DNA from: Clostridia bacterium
GTDB taxonomy: Bacteria > Bacillota > Clostridia > Oscillospirales > CAG-272
Direction of reading: 5' to 3'
Assembly: GCA_017461365.1 (NCBI GenBank)
Contig: JAFTYG010000002.1
Span: 1-62,137, forward strand
Length of the DNA: 62,137 bases
The notes under the pieces were generated by a model that was not told the DNA's origin, did not search any database, and saw only the letters and a list, made by a program, of their open reading frames with translations. Positions within the stretch are counted from its first letter, which is position 1. Each line of letters begins with the position of its first letter. Below are positions 24,461-32,255 of this stretch, in pieces. The translations under genes were made by a program, and so were the position numbers.

Positions 24461-26325
24461 ATAAGAAAAAGTTTTTCAAAATAGCTGCTGCCCTTGTTCC
24501 GCTCTTGTTCGCTCTGCTTTACGGCGGCGGTTACGTCGCGCAATTTATCCGTAACTATAACGAGTGGCAAGCCACGGGCGCTACGATGGGGGACGGAAGT
24601 TCCCCTGCCGCCCCGTCCTTTGCTATAGGCGCGTGCTTTGCGGCTATGTTTTCATTCCCCTACGGTATCATCGGTATCGCACTCTGCATAGGTGTCCTTG
24701 CTTTGCTTATCTTTATGGTAATGAAGATGGGCTACGGAGACAAGGGCGAGTATGACAGAACGAGAAATCTCGTTTACTCCGCCAAAGGTACTTACGGTAC
24801 AGCGGGCTTTATGCCTAAGAAAGAGGTGTCCGAGGTTCTGGACTTGGTTGATGATGTGCGTAAGCACAGCGGAACCATTCTCGGTAAGCTCGACGGACGG
24901 GCGGTATGTGTTCCAAAAGAAACGCGGCTTAACGCTAATCTTGCCGTGTACGGTGCGAGCGGTTCTATGAAAACACGAGCGTTTTGTATTAACAGAATAT
25001 TGCAAAGCGCAGCGGATGACCGAAGGGAGTCGCTTATAATTTGCGATCCGAAGTCAGAGCTGTATGAAAAGACGAGTGAGTATCTTCGCTCCAAGGGTTA
25101 TGAGGTCAAGGTGTTCAATCTTGTAACTCCCGAAGCCTCTGACTCTTGGAACTGTCTGTGCGAGATCGGCGGCGACGAGCTGATGGCACAGCTCTTCTGT
25201 GACGTCATTATTAAAAATACAGGCTCGGAGAGAGGAGACCACTTCTGGGACAGCGCGGAAATGAATTTGCTTAAAGCATTAGTCCTTTGTGTAGAGCAGG
25301 GATATCCCGAGGATAGAAAGAACATAGGAGAAGTATATGCGCTTTTGACACCAAGCTACACAGATCCCGAAAAGAAGTTAAACGAGCTATTTGAAAATTT
25401 GCCGACGACGCACCCAGCCAGAGCGCCTTATGCAATATTCAAGCAAGCATCCGAGACGGTACGAAGCGGGGTAATCATTGGACTTGGCTCAAGGTTGCAG
25501 GTGTTCCAAAACAGACAGATACGGAATATCACCTCTTACAGTGAAATAGACTTGGAGCTTCCCGGCAAGAAGCCCTGCGCCTATTACTGCATTACGAGCG
25601 ATCAGGATAGCACCTTTGATTTTCTTTCTTCGCTGTTCCTGTCATTCGTATTTATCAAGCTCGTACGGTATGCGGATAAGAATTGCCCTAACGGAAAGCT
25701 GCCCGTACCCGTCCACGTGCTTGGAGAGGAGCTGACCGCCTGCGGTGTTATTCCCGATCTAAGCCGCAAAATATCTGTTATACGCTCACGAAACATATCT
25801 ATGTCCTGTGTGTTCCAAAACCTCGCGGGACTACAAAACCGCTATCCGTATAACCAATGGCAGGAGATACTCGGCAACTCGGATATCCAACTCTTTCTTG
25901 GGTGTGTTGACGAGCTGACGGCAAAATACATCAGCGACCGTTCGGGTGAGGTATCTATTGCGGTAACAAGCAAAGCAAAGCAGCTCGGTACGTGGCGAGT
26001 CAGCGACTATACACCCGAATACCGAGAGACCAGTGGCGTGGGCAAAAGAAAATTACTCACGATGGATGAGGTACTTCGGCTACCTATAAACAAAGCTCTC
26101 GTAATAATCCGAGGGCGTAAGGTGTTACAGGTGGATAAGTTTGATTACACCTCGCACCCCGAAGCTGACAAGCTCATACCGTGCAAGGCATCCGAGCATA
26201 TCCCTGAATGGAGCAAGCACCTCCGTCCAGAGATAACGGAAAAAAACGAGAAAAAGGCTAAAAAGAAATCGTCTGTAAAGACAGGCGTAGTAAAAACAAA
26301 TAAAGATGCTATAATGTCAAATTAA
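24457..26325 (+). CDS. virD4: VirD4/TraG coupling protein, apparent GTA start
   Basis: 622 aa if begun at GTA 24457 (M-DKKKFFKIAAALVPLLF). Two membrane helices (about 7-28 and 52-88), P-loop GASGSMKT (about 166-173, Met in place of the last Gly), Walker B SLIICDPKSE, and the family's C-terminal motifs. It recruits DNA-protein substrate to the secretion channel. No ATG, GTG or TTG gives the first helix its basic start; TTG 24505 would delete most of that helix. GAGGAGGTTAT (24442-24452) ends 4 nt before GTA. The overlap GTAG joins this start with the upstream TAG stop. Confidence 0.88.
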   Translation, partial: VDKKKFFKIAAALVPLLFALLYGGGYVAQFIRNYNEWQATGATMGDGSSPAAPSFAIGACFAAMFSFPYGIIGIALCIGVLALLIFMVMKMGYGDKGEYDRTRNLVYSAKGTYGTAGFMPKKEVSEVLDLVDDVRKHSGTILGKLDGRAVCVPKETRLNANLAVYGASGSMKTRAFCINRILQSAADDRRESLIICDPKSELYEKTSEYLRSKGYEVKVFNLVTPEASDSWNCLCEIGGDELMAQLFCDVIIKNTGSERGDHFWDSAEMNLLKALVLCVEQGYPEDRKNIGEVYALLTPSYTDPEKKLNELFENLPTTHPARAPYAIFKQASETVRSGVIIGLGSRLQVFQNRQIRNITSYSEIDLELPGKKPCAYYCITSDQDSTFDFLSSLFLSFVFIKLVRYADKNCPNGKLPVPVHVLGEELTACGVIPDLSRKISVIRSRNISMSCVFQNLAGLQNRYPYNQWQEILGNSDIQLFLGCVDELTAKYISDRSGEVSIAVTSKAKQLGTWRVSDYTPEYRETSGVGKRKLLTMDEVLRLPINKALVIIRGRKVLQVDKFDYTSHPEADKLIPCKASEHIPEWSKHLRPEITEKNEKKAKKKSSVKTGVVKTNKDAIMSN

Positions 26326-26326
26326 A

Positions 26327-26354
26327 AAGGACTGCGAAATGATCCGCAGTCCTT
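26327..26354. terminator. bidirectional terminator, end of transfer operon
   Basis: AAGGACTGCG pairs with CGCAGTCCTT around an 8-nt loop, flanked by A- and T-rich runs. It lies between virD4 and the convergent DUF4143 gene. Confidence 0.85.
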
Positions 26355-26360
26355 CAAAAA

Positions 26361-27569
26361 TCAGGTGTTTAACAGAAAATCTATTATATTGTAGTGCTTG
26401 ATACCGTTTCGTGAGAAATCAAACATGTCGGCTGAAATAACGTATTTGGGGTAATTATCGTCGATATACGAGAAAGGTCTGAACTCTCTTTCTATAGTCG
26501 ATTCATCGGAGAGCAGGTAAGCAACCTGAATATAGATTTTTTCTTTATCGCGATTATAGCAGATAAAGTCTATTTCATATTCTCCGACCTTACCTACGTT
26601 TATCTCATATCCGCGGGAGAGCATTTCGAGATATACGACGTTCTCAAAGAGCTTACTGTAATCTATAAGCTCGCTGCTCTTAATGTGATTGCGAATGCCG
26701 AGATCAACGCTGTAATATTTCTCGTTGGTCGAAAGCAAAGCCTTTCCCTTGGTATCATAACGCTTTACCGAGCAGATAACAAGCGCCTTGAGAATATACG
26801 AAACGTAGGATACTACCGTATTGACCGTGGTGTTGATGCCCTCGGACTTTAGCGCCTTACATATTGAGTTAGCAGAGAAGGGATTTCCAATGTTATCAAG
26901 CAGAAAAACGATGATACGTTTAAGCAGGTCAATATCACTTATCTTATTTCTTTCAACGATATCGTTTACAACGATGGTATTGAAAATATCCTCAAGATAG
27001 GTCTGCTTGGATTGCTTTTCGGGAAGAGAACAGCACTGGGGAAGTCCGCCGAACTCAATATACTCGTTAAAGAGAGCTTCATCGGAAATATCTCTTCCAA
27101 GCTCTTTGGCGTACGCTCTTACTTCGGTGAAGGTAAAGGGATAAATATCAAAATGCACGTGGCGCCCCGCGATGTGTGTTGCAAGCTCTCCCGAGAGCAG
27201 CTTAGAGTTAGAGCCCGTGATATAAATATCGCAGTTTATGTCTACAAGGAATGAGGCAAGTATCTTTTCCCATTCGGATACGTCCTGTATCTCGTCAAAG
27301 AAAAGATATATCTTCTTTCCGCCGAGTCCCTCGTACTTATCTATCACATGCTGATACAGAGTCTCGCCATTAAGATATTTTCTGTACACAAAGGATTCAA
27401 AGTTAATATACACTATCTGATTTTCTGAAATACCGTTATCAAGCAAATGCTCTTTGAGCTGTGTAAGCAATACGGTCTTGCCGCTACGTCTTACACCCAC
27501 CAAAGCCTTTATTAAAGGCTTATCTATAAACGGAATGATTTTATCTAAATATTTTGTTCTCTTTATCAT
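26361..27569 (-). CDS. DUF4143-type AAA ATPase
   Basis: 402 aa. P-loop GVRRSGKT (25-32), Walker B YLFFDEIQ, sensor TGSNSKLLS and an arginine-rich region, then a C-terminal DUF4143 domain with nuclease-like features (FENVVYLEMLSRGYEINVGK, then EIDFICY). These proteins are common single-gene passengers in bacteria and archaea and their role is poorly known. It is the only minus-strand gene in the first 41 kb, has its own promoter and sits exactly between two element operons, so it is probably a separately acquired gene. Confidence 0.88.
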   Translation of the reverse strand: MIKRTKYLDKIIPFIDKPLIKALVGVRRSGKTVLLTQLKEHLLDNGISENQIVYINFESFVYRKYLNGETLYQHVIDKYEGLGGKKIYLFFDEIQDVSEWEKILASFLVDINCDIYITGSNSKLLSGELATHIAGRHVHFDIYPFTFTEVRAYAKELGRDISDEALFNEYIEFGGLPQCCSLPEKQSKQTYLEDIFNTIVVNDIVERNKISDIDLLKRIIVFLLDNIGNPFSANSICKALKSEGINTTVNTVVSYVSYILKALVICSVKRYDTKGKALLSTNEKYYSVDLGIRNHIKSSELIDYSKLFENVVYLEMLSRGYEINVGKVGEYEIDFICYNRDKEKIYIQVAYLLSDESTIEREFRPFSYIDDNYPKYVISADMFDFSRNGIKHYNIIDFLLNT

Positions 27570-27598
27570 AACACAACTCCTTTTCTATAATTTATTAA

Positions 27599-27627
27599 AT
27601 TATATCACATAATTTTTGAGTTGTCAA
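27599..27627 (-). promoter_or_regulatory. promoter of the DUF4143 gene
   Basis: On the minus strand: TTGACA (27622-27627), 17 nt, TATAAT (27599-27604). A consensus promoter about 30 nt before the start codon. Confidence 0.85.
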
Positions 27628-27669
27628 TAGTTTTATGTAAAGCGAAAATATAAAATGTGTAAAATCAAG

Positions 27670-27687
27670 TCTAATTTTGAAATTAGA
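27670..27687. promoter_or_regulatory. perfect inverted repeat before the S1 gene
   Basis: TCTAATTT, TG, AAATTAGA: 8-bp arms around 2 nt, ending about 6 nt before the ribosome site of the S1-domain gene. It is a candidate operator. Confidence 0.5.
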
Positions 27688-27707
27688 AATAAAAAGGAGA
27701 AATTATT

Positions 27708-28904
27708 ATGACAAAAAAGAAAAACGAAGACCTTGAGGCTGCAATGAATATAACCTCGTCCGAGGCAACAGAAGCAGAGGAGCAGTCAACCTTGCTTGAA
27801 ATTGCTCCCGAAGAGACATCGATAGAAGAAGCTATGGCGCAAATCACAGAACCCGAGGATGCACCGCCCAAGCGTAAAAGAGCAACAAAAAAGAAAAGTG
27901 AAGAACCTACGGAGACGGCAGCGGAAGCTCACGAGGAGATTATCAAAGAAACGCCGGAAACATATGATACCAAAGAAGAGGGAACTGTCTCCGAAGAAGT
28001 CACCATTCTTACCATCAAAGCAGGTGATGAAGCTCAGACGGAGAACGAACGCGCAGAGATCGCGTGGCATGAGATCCGTACCTCGCATATTGCACGGAGA
28101 ATTCTCACGGGAATGCTTGGTGGTATCGAGCAGATGGAGAATGGCACTACCGTTGCCATTGTAGATTATAAGGGCTACCGTATCGTTATTCCCCTCAAGG
28201 AGATGGGCATACTCACCTTGAATGGAATGCACCCCGGTCAGTATAAGGATTATGTCAGCCGCCAGCAGAAGTTGCTTAACAATATGCTCGGTGCAGACAT
28301 CGACTTTATTGTAAAAGGCATCGACCTTGAAACGAGAAGCGTAGTTGCAAGCCGTAAAGACGCAATGCTCAAAAAGCGTAAGACCTTCTATATGGAACAT
28401 AATGAGGACGGCTCGTATAAGATCTACAACGGGCGTATCGTTCAGGCTCGTGTTCTTGCCGTTGCCGAAAAGGGTATCCGTATTGAAGTCTTTGGAGTTG
28501 AATGCTCCATTATGGCAAGAGACCTGTCCTGGGATTGGATAGGCGACGCTCACGACCGATTCTCCGTAGGAGACCGTATTCTCGTTCGTGTTCTCACTGT
28601 AGATAGGGATAGCGTAGAAAACATCACGGTAACAGCCGACGTTAAGAGTGTTACCGAGCAGGACAGACGTCCAAATCTCAGTCTTTGCCGTGTTCAAAGC
28701 AAATATGCTGGTAGGGTAACCGACGTTCATAACGGTGTTATTTACGTTCGCCTTACCAACGGCGTTAACGCAATCGCCCATTCCTGCTATGACCGCAGGC
28801 TGCCGGGCAAAAAGGATGACGTGAGCTTTGCAGTTACGCACATTGATGAGGAGCGCGGTGTTGCAATAGGCATTATCACGCGAATTATAAAGCAAAATCT
28901 GTAA
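27708..28904 (+). CDS. S1 RNA-binding domain protein of the element
   Basis: 398 aa. An acidic, disordered N-terminus (about 1-110, with a basic patch KRKRATKKK) is followed by a helical segment and two S1-like OB-fold repeats (about 240-305 and 325-390; GRIVQARVLAVAEKGIRIEV and YAGRVTDVHNGVIYVRL). S1 domains bind single-stranded RNA. Genes like this recur in Clostridia conjugative elements without a known role. A role in RNA-based control of the element's attenuated operons is possible but untested. AAAAGGAG precedes ATG 27708. Confidence 0.8.
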   Translation: MTKKKNEDLEAAMNITSSEATEAEEQSTLLEIAPEETSIEEAMAQITEPEDAPPKRKRATKKKSEEPTETAAEAHEEIIKETPETYDTKEEGTVSEEVTILTIKAGDEAQTENERAEIAWHEIRTSHIARRILTGMLGGIEQMENGTTVAIVDYKGYRIVIPLKEMGILTLNGMHPGQYKDYVSRQQKLLNNMLGADIDFIVKGIDLETRSVVASRKDAMLKKRKTFYMEHNEDGSYKIYNGRIVQARVLAVAEKGIRIEVFGVECSIMARDLSWDWIGDAHDRFSVGDRILVRVLTVDRDSVENITVTADVKSVTEQDRRPNLSLCRVQSKYAGRVTDVHNGVIYVRLTNGVNAIAHSCYDRRLPGKKDDVSFAVTHIDEERGVAIGIITRIIKQNL

Positions 28905-28913
28905 GTTAAATAT

Positions 28914-28949
28914 ATCGGAGCTTTGTCATATCGGCAGAGCTCCGATTTT
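28914..28949 (+). terminator. terminator after the S1 gene
   Basis: ATCGGAGCT (28914-28922) pairs with AGCTCCGAT (28938-28946), followed by TTTT. Confidence 0.85.
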
Positions 28950-29024
28950 CTTATTTGAGGACATAATTGTTAATTATTTTTGAATTTTTGCGAAAAAAGG
29001 CTAAAAATAGGGGGGTGAATTGAT

Positions 29025-29393
29025 TTGAAAAATCGTTTAATGATAGTGAGGGGAGAAAATAATATCCACTCAGAACAAGAGACACAAGAGCTTTACCACT
29101 TTCTTACACTCGTCGATGGGAATTACAGAAACGCAATATACATTGAATGTGCTGACGGACAAGGATATATGCTCACGATGGATCGTGATGCAAAACCTGT
29201 GCTGTACCTGATACAGAAATTTTATGATCTGACAGGAGAGCTTCCGTCAAGCGATGAGATGATGGGTACGCTAAATAGTCAAACGGTTGAGTGCTTATAC
29301 CGTAAGTGGCTGTTGTGGAATACCGATAGCAAGTGTAGATGTGGAATATGTGAAATGTATAGACAACAAAAGAAAAAAGAACGGAGGTGTTGA
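29025..29393 (+). CDS. small unrecognised protein
   Basis: 122 aa starting at TTG 29025 after GGGGGGTG. A soluble alpha/beta protein with four Cys near the C-terminus (CRCGICEMY), perhaps metal-binding. It overlaps the ribosome site of the next gene. No family recognised. Confidence 0.6.
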   Translation: MKNRLMIVRGENNIHSEQETQELYHFLTLVDGNYRNAIYIECADGQGYMLTMDRDAKPVLYLIQKFYDLTGELPSSDEMMGTLNSQTVECLYRKWLLWNTDSKCRCGICEMYRQQKKKERRC

Positions 29394-29398
29394 AGAAA

Positions 29399-29809
29399 AT
29401 GAAAAAGAATAAGGTGTACTGTCCGTATTGCGGTGCGGAAGCAAGGCTACGACCGGCAAGCGCTATATACGGGGATAGTACAAAAGCCGTAAACGAGGAC
29501 AAATATCTGTATGTTTGTAACCGTTATCCAAAATGCGATTCCTACGTTGCGGCGCATAAGAAAACAGGATTGCCTATGGGAAGTCTTGCAAACAAGGAGC
29601 TTAGGCACAAACGTATGTTGGCTCACAGGGCAATCGACAGACTGTGGCAAAGCGGAATAATGTCAACCCCGCGTGTGTATCAATGGCTTCAAGCTAAATT
29701 CGGTCTTAGCGAAAAACAGATGCACATTGCAAAATTCAGCGAGTATATGTGCGATCAGGTTATAGCCGCCTGTGACGAGGTTTACAACAGATTAAGAACA
29801 GCAAATTAA
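29399..29809 (+). CDS. DUF3268-like zinc-finger protein
   Basis: 136 aa from ATG 29399 (GGAGG 11 nt upstream; GTG 29387 overlaps the ribosome site). The N-terminus has a zinc ribbon, CPYCG (about 7-11) paired with VCNRYPKC (about 40-47). A helical domain follows. Such proteins are frequent in Gram-positive mobile elements and are thought to bind nucleic acid. Confidence 0.78.
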   Translation: MKKNKVYCPYCGAEARLRPASAIYGDSTKAVNEDKYLYVCNRYPKCDSYVAAHKKTGLPMGSLANKELRHKRMLAHRAIDRLWQSGIMSTPRVYQWLQAKFGLSEKQMHIAKFSEYMCDQVIAACDEVYNRLRTAN

Positions 29810-29833
29810 AATACATAAAAAAGGAGAAAAACA

Positions 29834-30523
29834 ATGACTATCAAACTTTATACCGCAGTAGGAACCTTTAAGCAGAGGCGCGGACCAAAGGGTATGACCT
29901 ATCCTTACGTTGAACTTGGCAAGCAAGAATACGTACTTGATATGCAGGAGATGGTTCTATGGACCGTACTTAATTGGAGAATACTCGACGAGGGAGAGGT
30001 AAAATTGCTTTATGAAAAGAAGCTGGTAGAGCTCAAGCTCGATTATCATAAGACCTTTGAGACCTGCCTGTATTATCTTGTTCAAAGAGGACTAATAGCC
30101 GAGGGAAAGGGTAATATTGGGGAAGACGCATTGTACGACCTTCTCTCCAACCTTTACGTTGTACCCATTCCCCAGAATGTCTTGCTTCGGATGTTTTCGT
30201 TTGTAAGACTTACATTTAAGGGAGTGCCGCTGACAAGTACACGCAAGCTCCTAAAGGGCGATAAGCGAACCAATGGAGAGAAAAAGGTTATGCGTATTGC
30301 GAATCAAGCGATATTCTCCACGGCGGAGCTTATTAAGTGCGTGGAGCAAGATAAAACGAAATTTGATTGTGACGAGGATATACTCGACGCTCTATATTCC
30401 GATGAATTTACTACAAGTGAGAATATTGCTTACAGTGTAAGAAGTTCGCTCGCTTGCCGTCCTGTACTTATAGACGTTGTAAATCTGTATCTGCGTCAGC
30501 AGATCGTATTTGGGAGGATGTGA
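29834..30523 (+). CDS. unrecognised winged-helix-like protein
   Basis: 229 aa, soluble. The middle (about 45-100, with VKLLYEKKLVELKLDYHKTF then LVQRGLIAEG) looks like a winged helix. No enzyme motif. AAAAAGGAG precedes the start. It lies 2 nt before the next gene and is probably cotranscribed with it. Confidence 0.6.
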   Translation: MTIKLYTAVGTFKQRRGPKGMTYPYVELGKQEYVLDMQEMVLWTVLNWRILDEGEVKLLYEKKLVELKLDYHKTFETCLYYLVQRGLIAEGKGNIGEDALYDLLSNLYVVPIPQNVLLRMFSFVRLTFKGVPLTSTRKLLKGDKRTNGEKKVMRIANQAIFSTAELIKCVEQDKTKFDCDEDILDALYSDEFTTSENIAYSVRSSLACRPVLIDVVNLYLRQQIVFGRM

Positions 30524-30525
30524 GT

Positions 30526-30984
30526 ATGGAGAATTGGAAAAATGCGCCGGCACCGTTAAAGCGGAAACTGGTCCTGACGGTGTCGGCAGGCATCCTTTGT
30601 CTGCTTGTTGGAGTAGCAATGTGTGTTTATTCCAAAGATAATATGATGCTCTTTCTGAGCCTTGCAGTGTTCGGTGTGAGCATATATAAGGCATATACCG
30701 TTTATCGCGTAGTGTCAAAGCAGCAATATGAGATTATCGAGGGTATCTGTATAGGTGTAATCCCCAAACCACTGCAAAGGTTCAGGAAGGTCAGGATAAA
30801 AGACAACGATGGAAACGAAACAACCCTGCTTCTCAACAAGCAATCCAAGGTGAAGATAGGCGACCGATACCGCTTTTACTTTCAAAAGACATCGAGAGTG
30901 GCGCTTGGCAGCGATTATCTTGATACAGTGTTATCCTCGGATTGCTTTCTTGGATATGAGGCAGTATCCGAACAAGAAAAATAA
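30526..30984 (+). CDS. two-helix membrane protein
   Basis: 152 aa from ATG 30526 (GGGAGGATG upstream). Two membrane helices (about 17-35 and 40-57) and a cytoplasmic beta-rich domain of about 90 residues. No family recognised. It is the last gene of the block before the second operon's promoter. Confidence 0.6.
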   Translation: MENWKNAPAPLKRKLVLTVSAGILCLLVGVAMCVYSKDNMMLFLSLAVFGVSIYKAYTVYRVVSKQQYEIIEGICIGVIPKPLQRFRKVRIKDNDGNETTLLLNKQSKVKIGDRYRFYFQKTSRVALGSDYLDTVLSSDCFLGYEAVSEQEK

Positions 30985-31018
30985 TTCCAACAAAACACTA
31001 TATATTGTGCAAAAGGTA

Positions 31019-31047
31019 TTGACAACATCAATATATTGTGGTATAAT
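31019..31047 (+). promoter_or_regulatory. strong promoter of the second operon
   Basis: TTGACA (31019-31024), 17 nt, TATAAT (31042-31047) with TGTGG just upstream of the -10 box. A perfect consensus promoter. Confidence 0.9.
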
Positions 31048-31132
31048 ACCAGTGTAATTGATTTTTGTGCGTTGTCCGACAGGACTATTTCATGGCATTC
31101 GCCGTGTTGCACACGTTGTTATTTTTGTACGC

Positions 31133-31193
31133 AAAGTGCTGACTTTTCAGTTTTCGCTTTTTTCGCGAAAAACTGTTTTGACGGCACTTTTTT
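31133..31193 (+). terminator. clamped terminator hairpin, second leader
   Basis: An inner stem CAGTTTTCGC / GCGAAAAACTG (31148-31157 with 31165-31175, one bulge) is enclosed by the clamp AAAGTGC (31133-31139) / GCACTTT (31184-31190), ending in a T run. The clamp matches that of the leader at 3095-3168. Confidence 0.75.
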
Positions 31194-31234
31194 ATATAGA
31201 TCATTAAAGCCGTATGGCAGAAAGGAGTGTCGGA

Positions 31235-31276
31235 ATGAGAATGAAGATGAAGCGCAGAAAAAGTCCTTCGGGATAA
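31235..31276 (+). CDS. 13-aa basic leader mini-ORF
   Basis: ATG to TAA encoding MRMKMKRRKSPSG, preceded by AGAAAGGAGTG. It lies between the two leader terminators, as the 8-codon ORF does at 3226-3252. The six basic residues in the first nine codons could slow a ribosome. Confidence 0.5.
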   Translation: MRMKMKRRKSPSG

Positions 31277-31321
31277 GCGCAATCAATGCGAAAATGAATG
31301 GTTGCCGAAAGTAATCGGCGC

Positions 31322-31376
31322 AAAAGAGGAACCGTTAGATGTTTTTAGGAAAGAACGTCGGCGGTTCCTCTTTTTT
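31322..31376 (+). terminator. second leader terminator (attenuator)
   Basis: AAAAGAGGAACCG (31322-31334) pairs with CGGTTCCTCTTTT (31362-31374), with further T residues. It lies about 45 nt before the first gene of the operon, which has no other visible promoter. Confidence 0.88.
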
Positions 31377-31419
31377 GTTTTTCAAGAAAATCTAAAAACA
31401 GAAGGGATGAGAAAAAAGA

Positions 31420-32226
31420 ATGAAAAAGAAAACGAATTTATGGGCGGCGATAAGCGTTCTTATAACGTCGTTGCTTTTGATCGCAGTATTTACAAGAGGA
31501 TACGTGCTGCTTGGTTTGAGTGTTGTAACTCTCGTTGTGTGGACTCTCTTTGTAGTATTCAAGTTTGGCGTGCCCTACATCAACAGAAAACTCGACGAGA
31601 TGGAAGCACGTCAGATGCGCGAGTATTATGAGGCGGAATACGAGGCTGAGTCAAACGGAAAGGATGACGCAAAGAAAACGTGCAAAACACTTTTGCGCCA
31701 TGTCAACTACCGCATTACAAATCATCTGAAATCGGCGTATCCCGATGCGGCGTGGGAGTGGGAAACAGACGCTCCCGAAAAGCTCGTATCATCGGGTGGT
31801 ACGGGGCGCATCAAGGTATATAACGTTCCCGATTTCAGTCACGCCGACGTTACGGTAAACAGCAAAGCCGAACTGAGCTTCAAAATGATCAATGTCGTTC
31901 CGATGAGCACCGTAGAGCCAACTCAATCCGGTGAGAACAATGCAAAGCGTTCGTCAAAGGATCCTGTTGATCCACGAATATGGTATGAACAGAAAGCGCG
32001 CGTTGTCCTTGACAACCTTATATCCGATCTTGGTTCAAGAGGGTATAGCAATCTATCAATCACAGAGGAAGGTAACGTTATTATTCAGCAAGCAGATAGA
32101 ACGATCATAAAAGCAAAGCTGGAGGCAATGCCCGACAGATTCTCTTGGGATAGACTTTCAAAGGTGCTTCAAAGCGAGGGCTTGGTGGCAGATATCACGG
32201 ATGATGCCCTGAACGTGTCGTGGTGA
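31420..32226 (+). CDS. membrane-anchored protein, unknown
   Basis: 268 aa with two N-terminal membrane helices (about 8-25 and 28-48), a charged helical linker, and a soluble C-terminal domain (about 90-268). It is the first gene of the second operon. No recognised family. Confidence 0.6.
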   Translation: MKKKTNLWAAISVLITSLLLIAVFTRGYVLLGLSVVTLVVWTLFVVFKFGVPYINRKLDEMEARQMREYYEAEYEAESNGKDDAKKTCKTLLRHVNYRITNHLKSAYPDAAWEWETDAPEKLVSSGGTGRIKVYNVPDFSHADVTVNSKAELSFKMINVVPMSTVEPTQSGENNAKRSSKDPVDPRIWYEQKARVVLDNLISDLGSRGYSNLSITEEGNVIIQQADRTIIKAKLEAMPDRFSWDRLSKVLQSEGLVADITDDALNVSW

Positions 32227-32255
32227 CCTTGCAAAACAGGAAGGAGAGATGAGCT

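Noticed and set aside
27786-28895. Minus-strand 369-codon frame opposite the S1-domain gene
   Set aside because: No ribosome site or recognisable domain; the + frame has clear S1 repeats.
31036-31631. Two overlapping + frames (31036-31314 and 31302-31631) in the leader and start of the second operon
   Set aside because: They cross terminator stems and lie out of frame with the well-supported gene at 31420; only the 13-codon mini-ORF has a good ribosome site.
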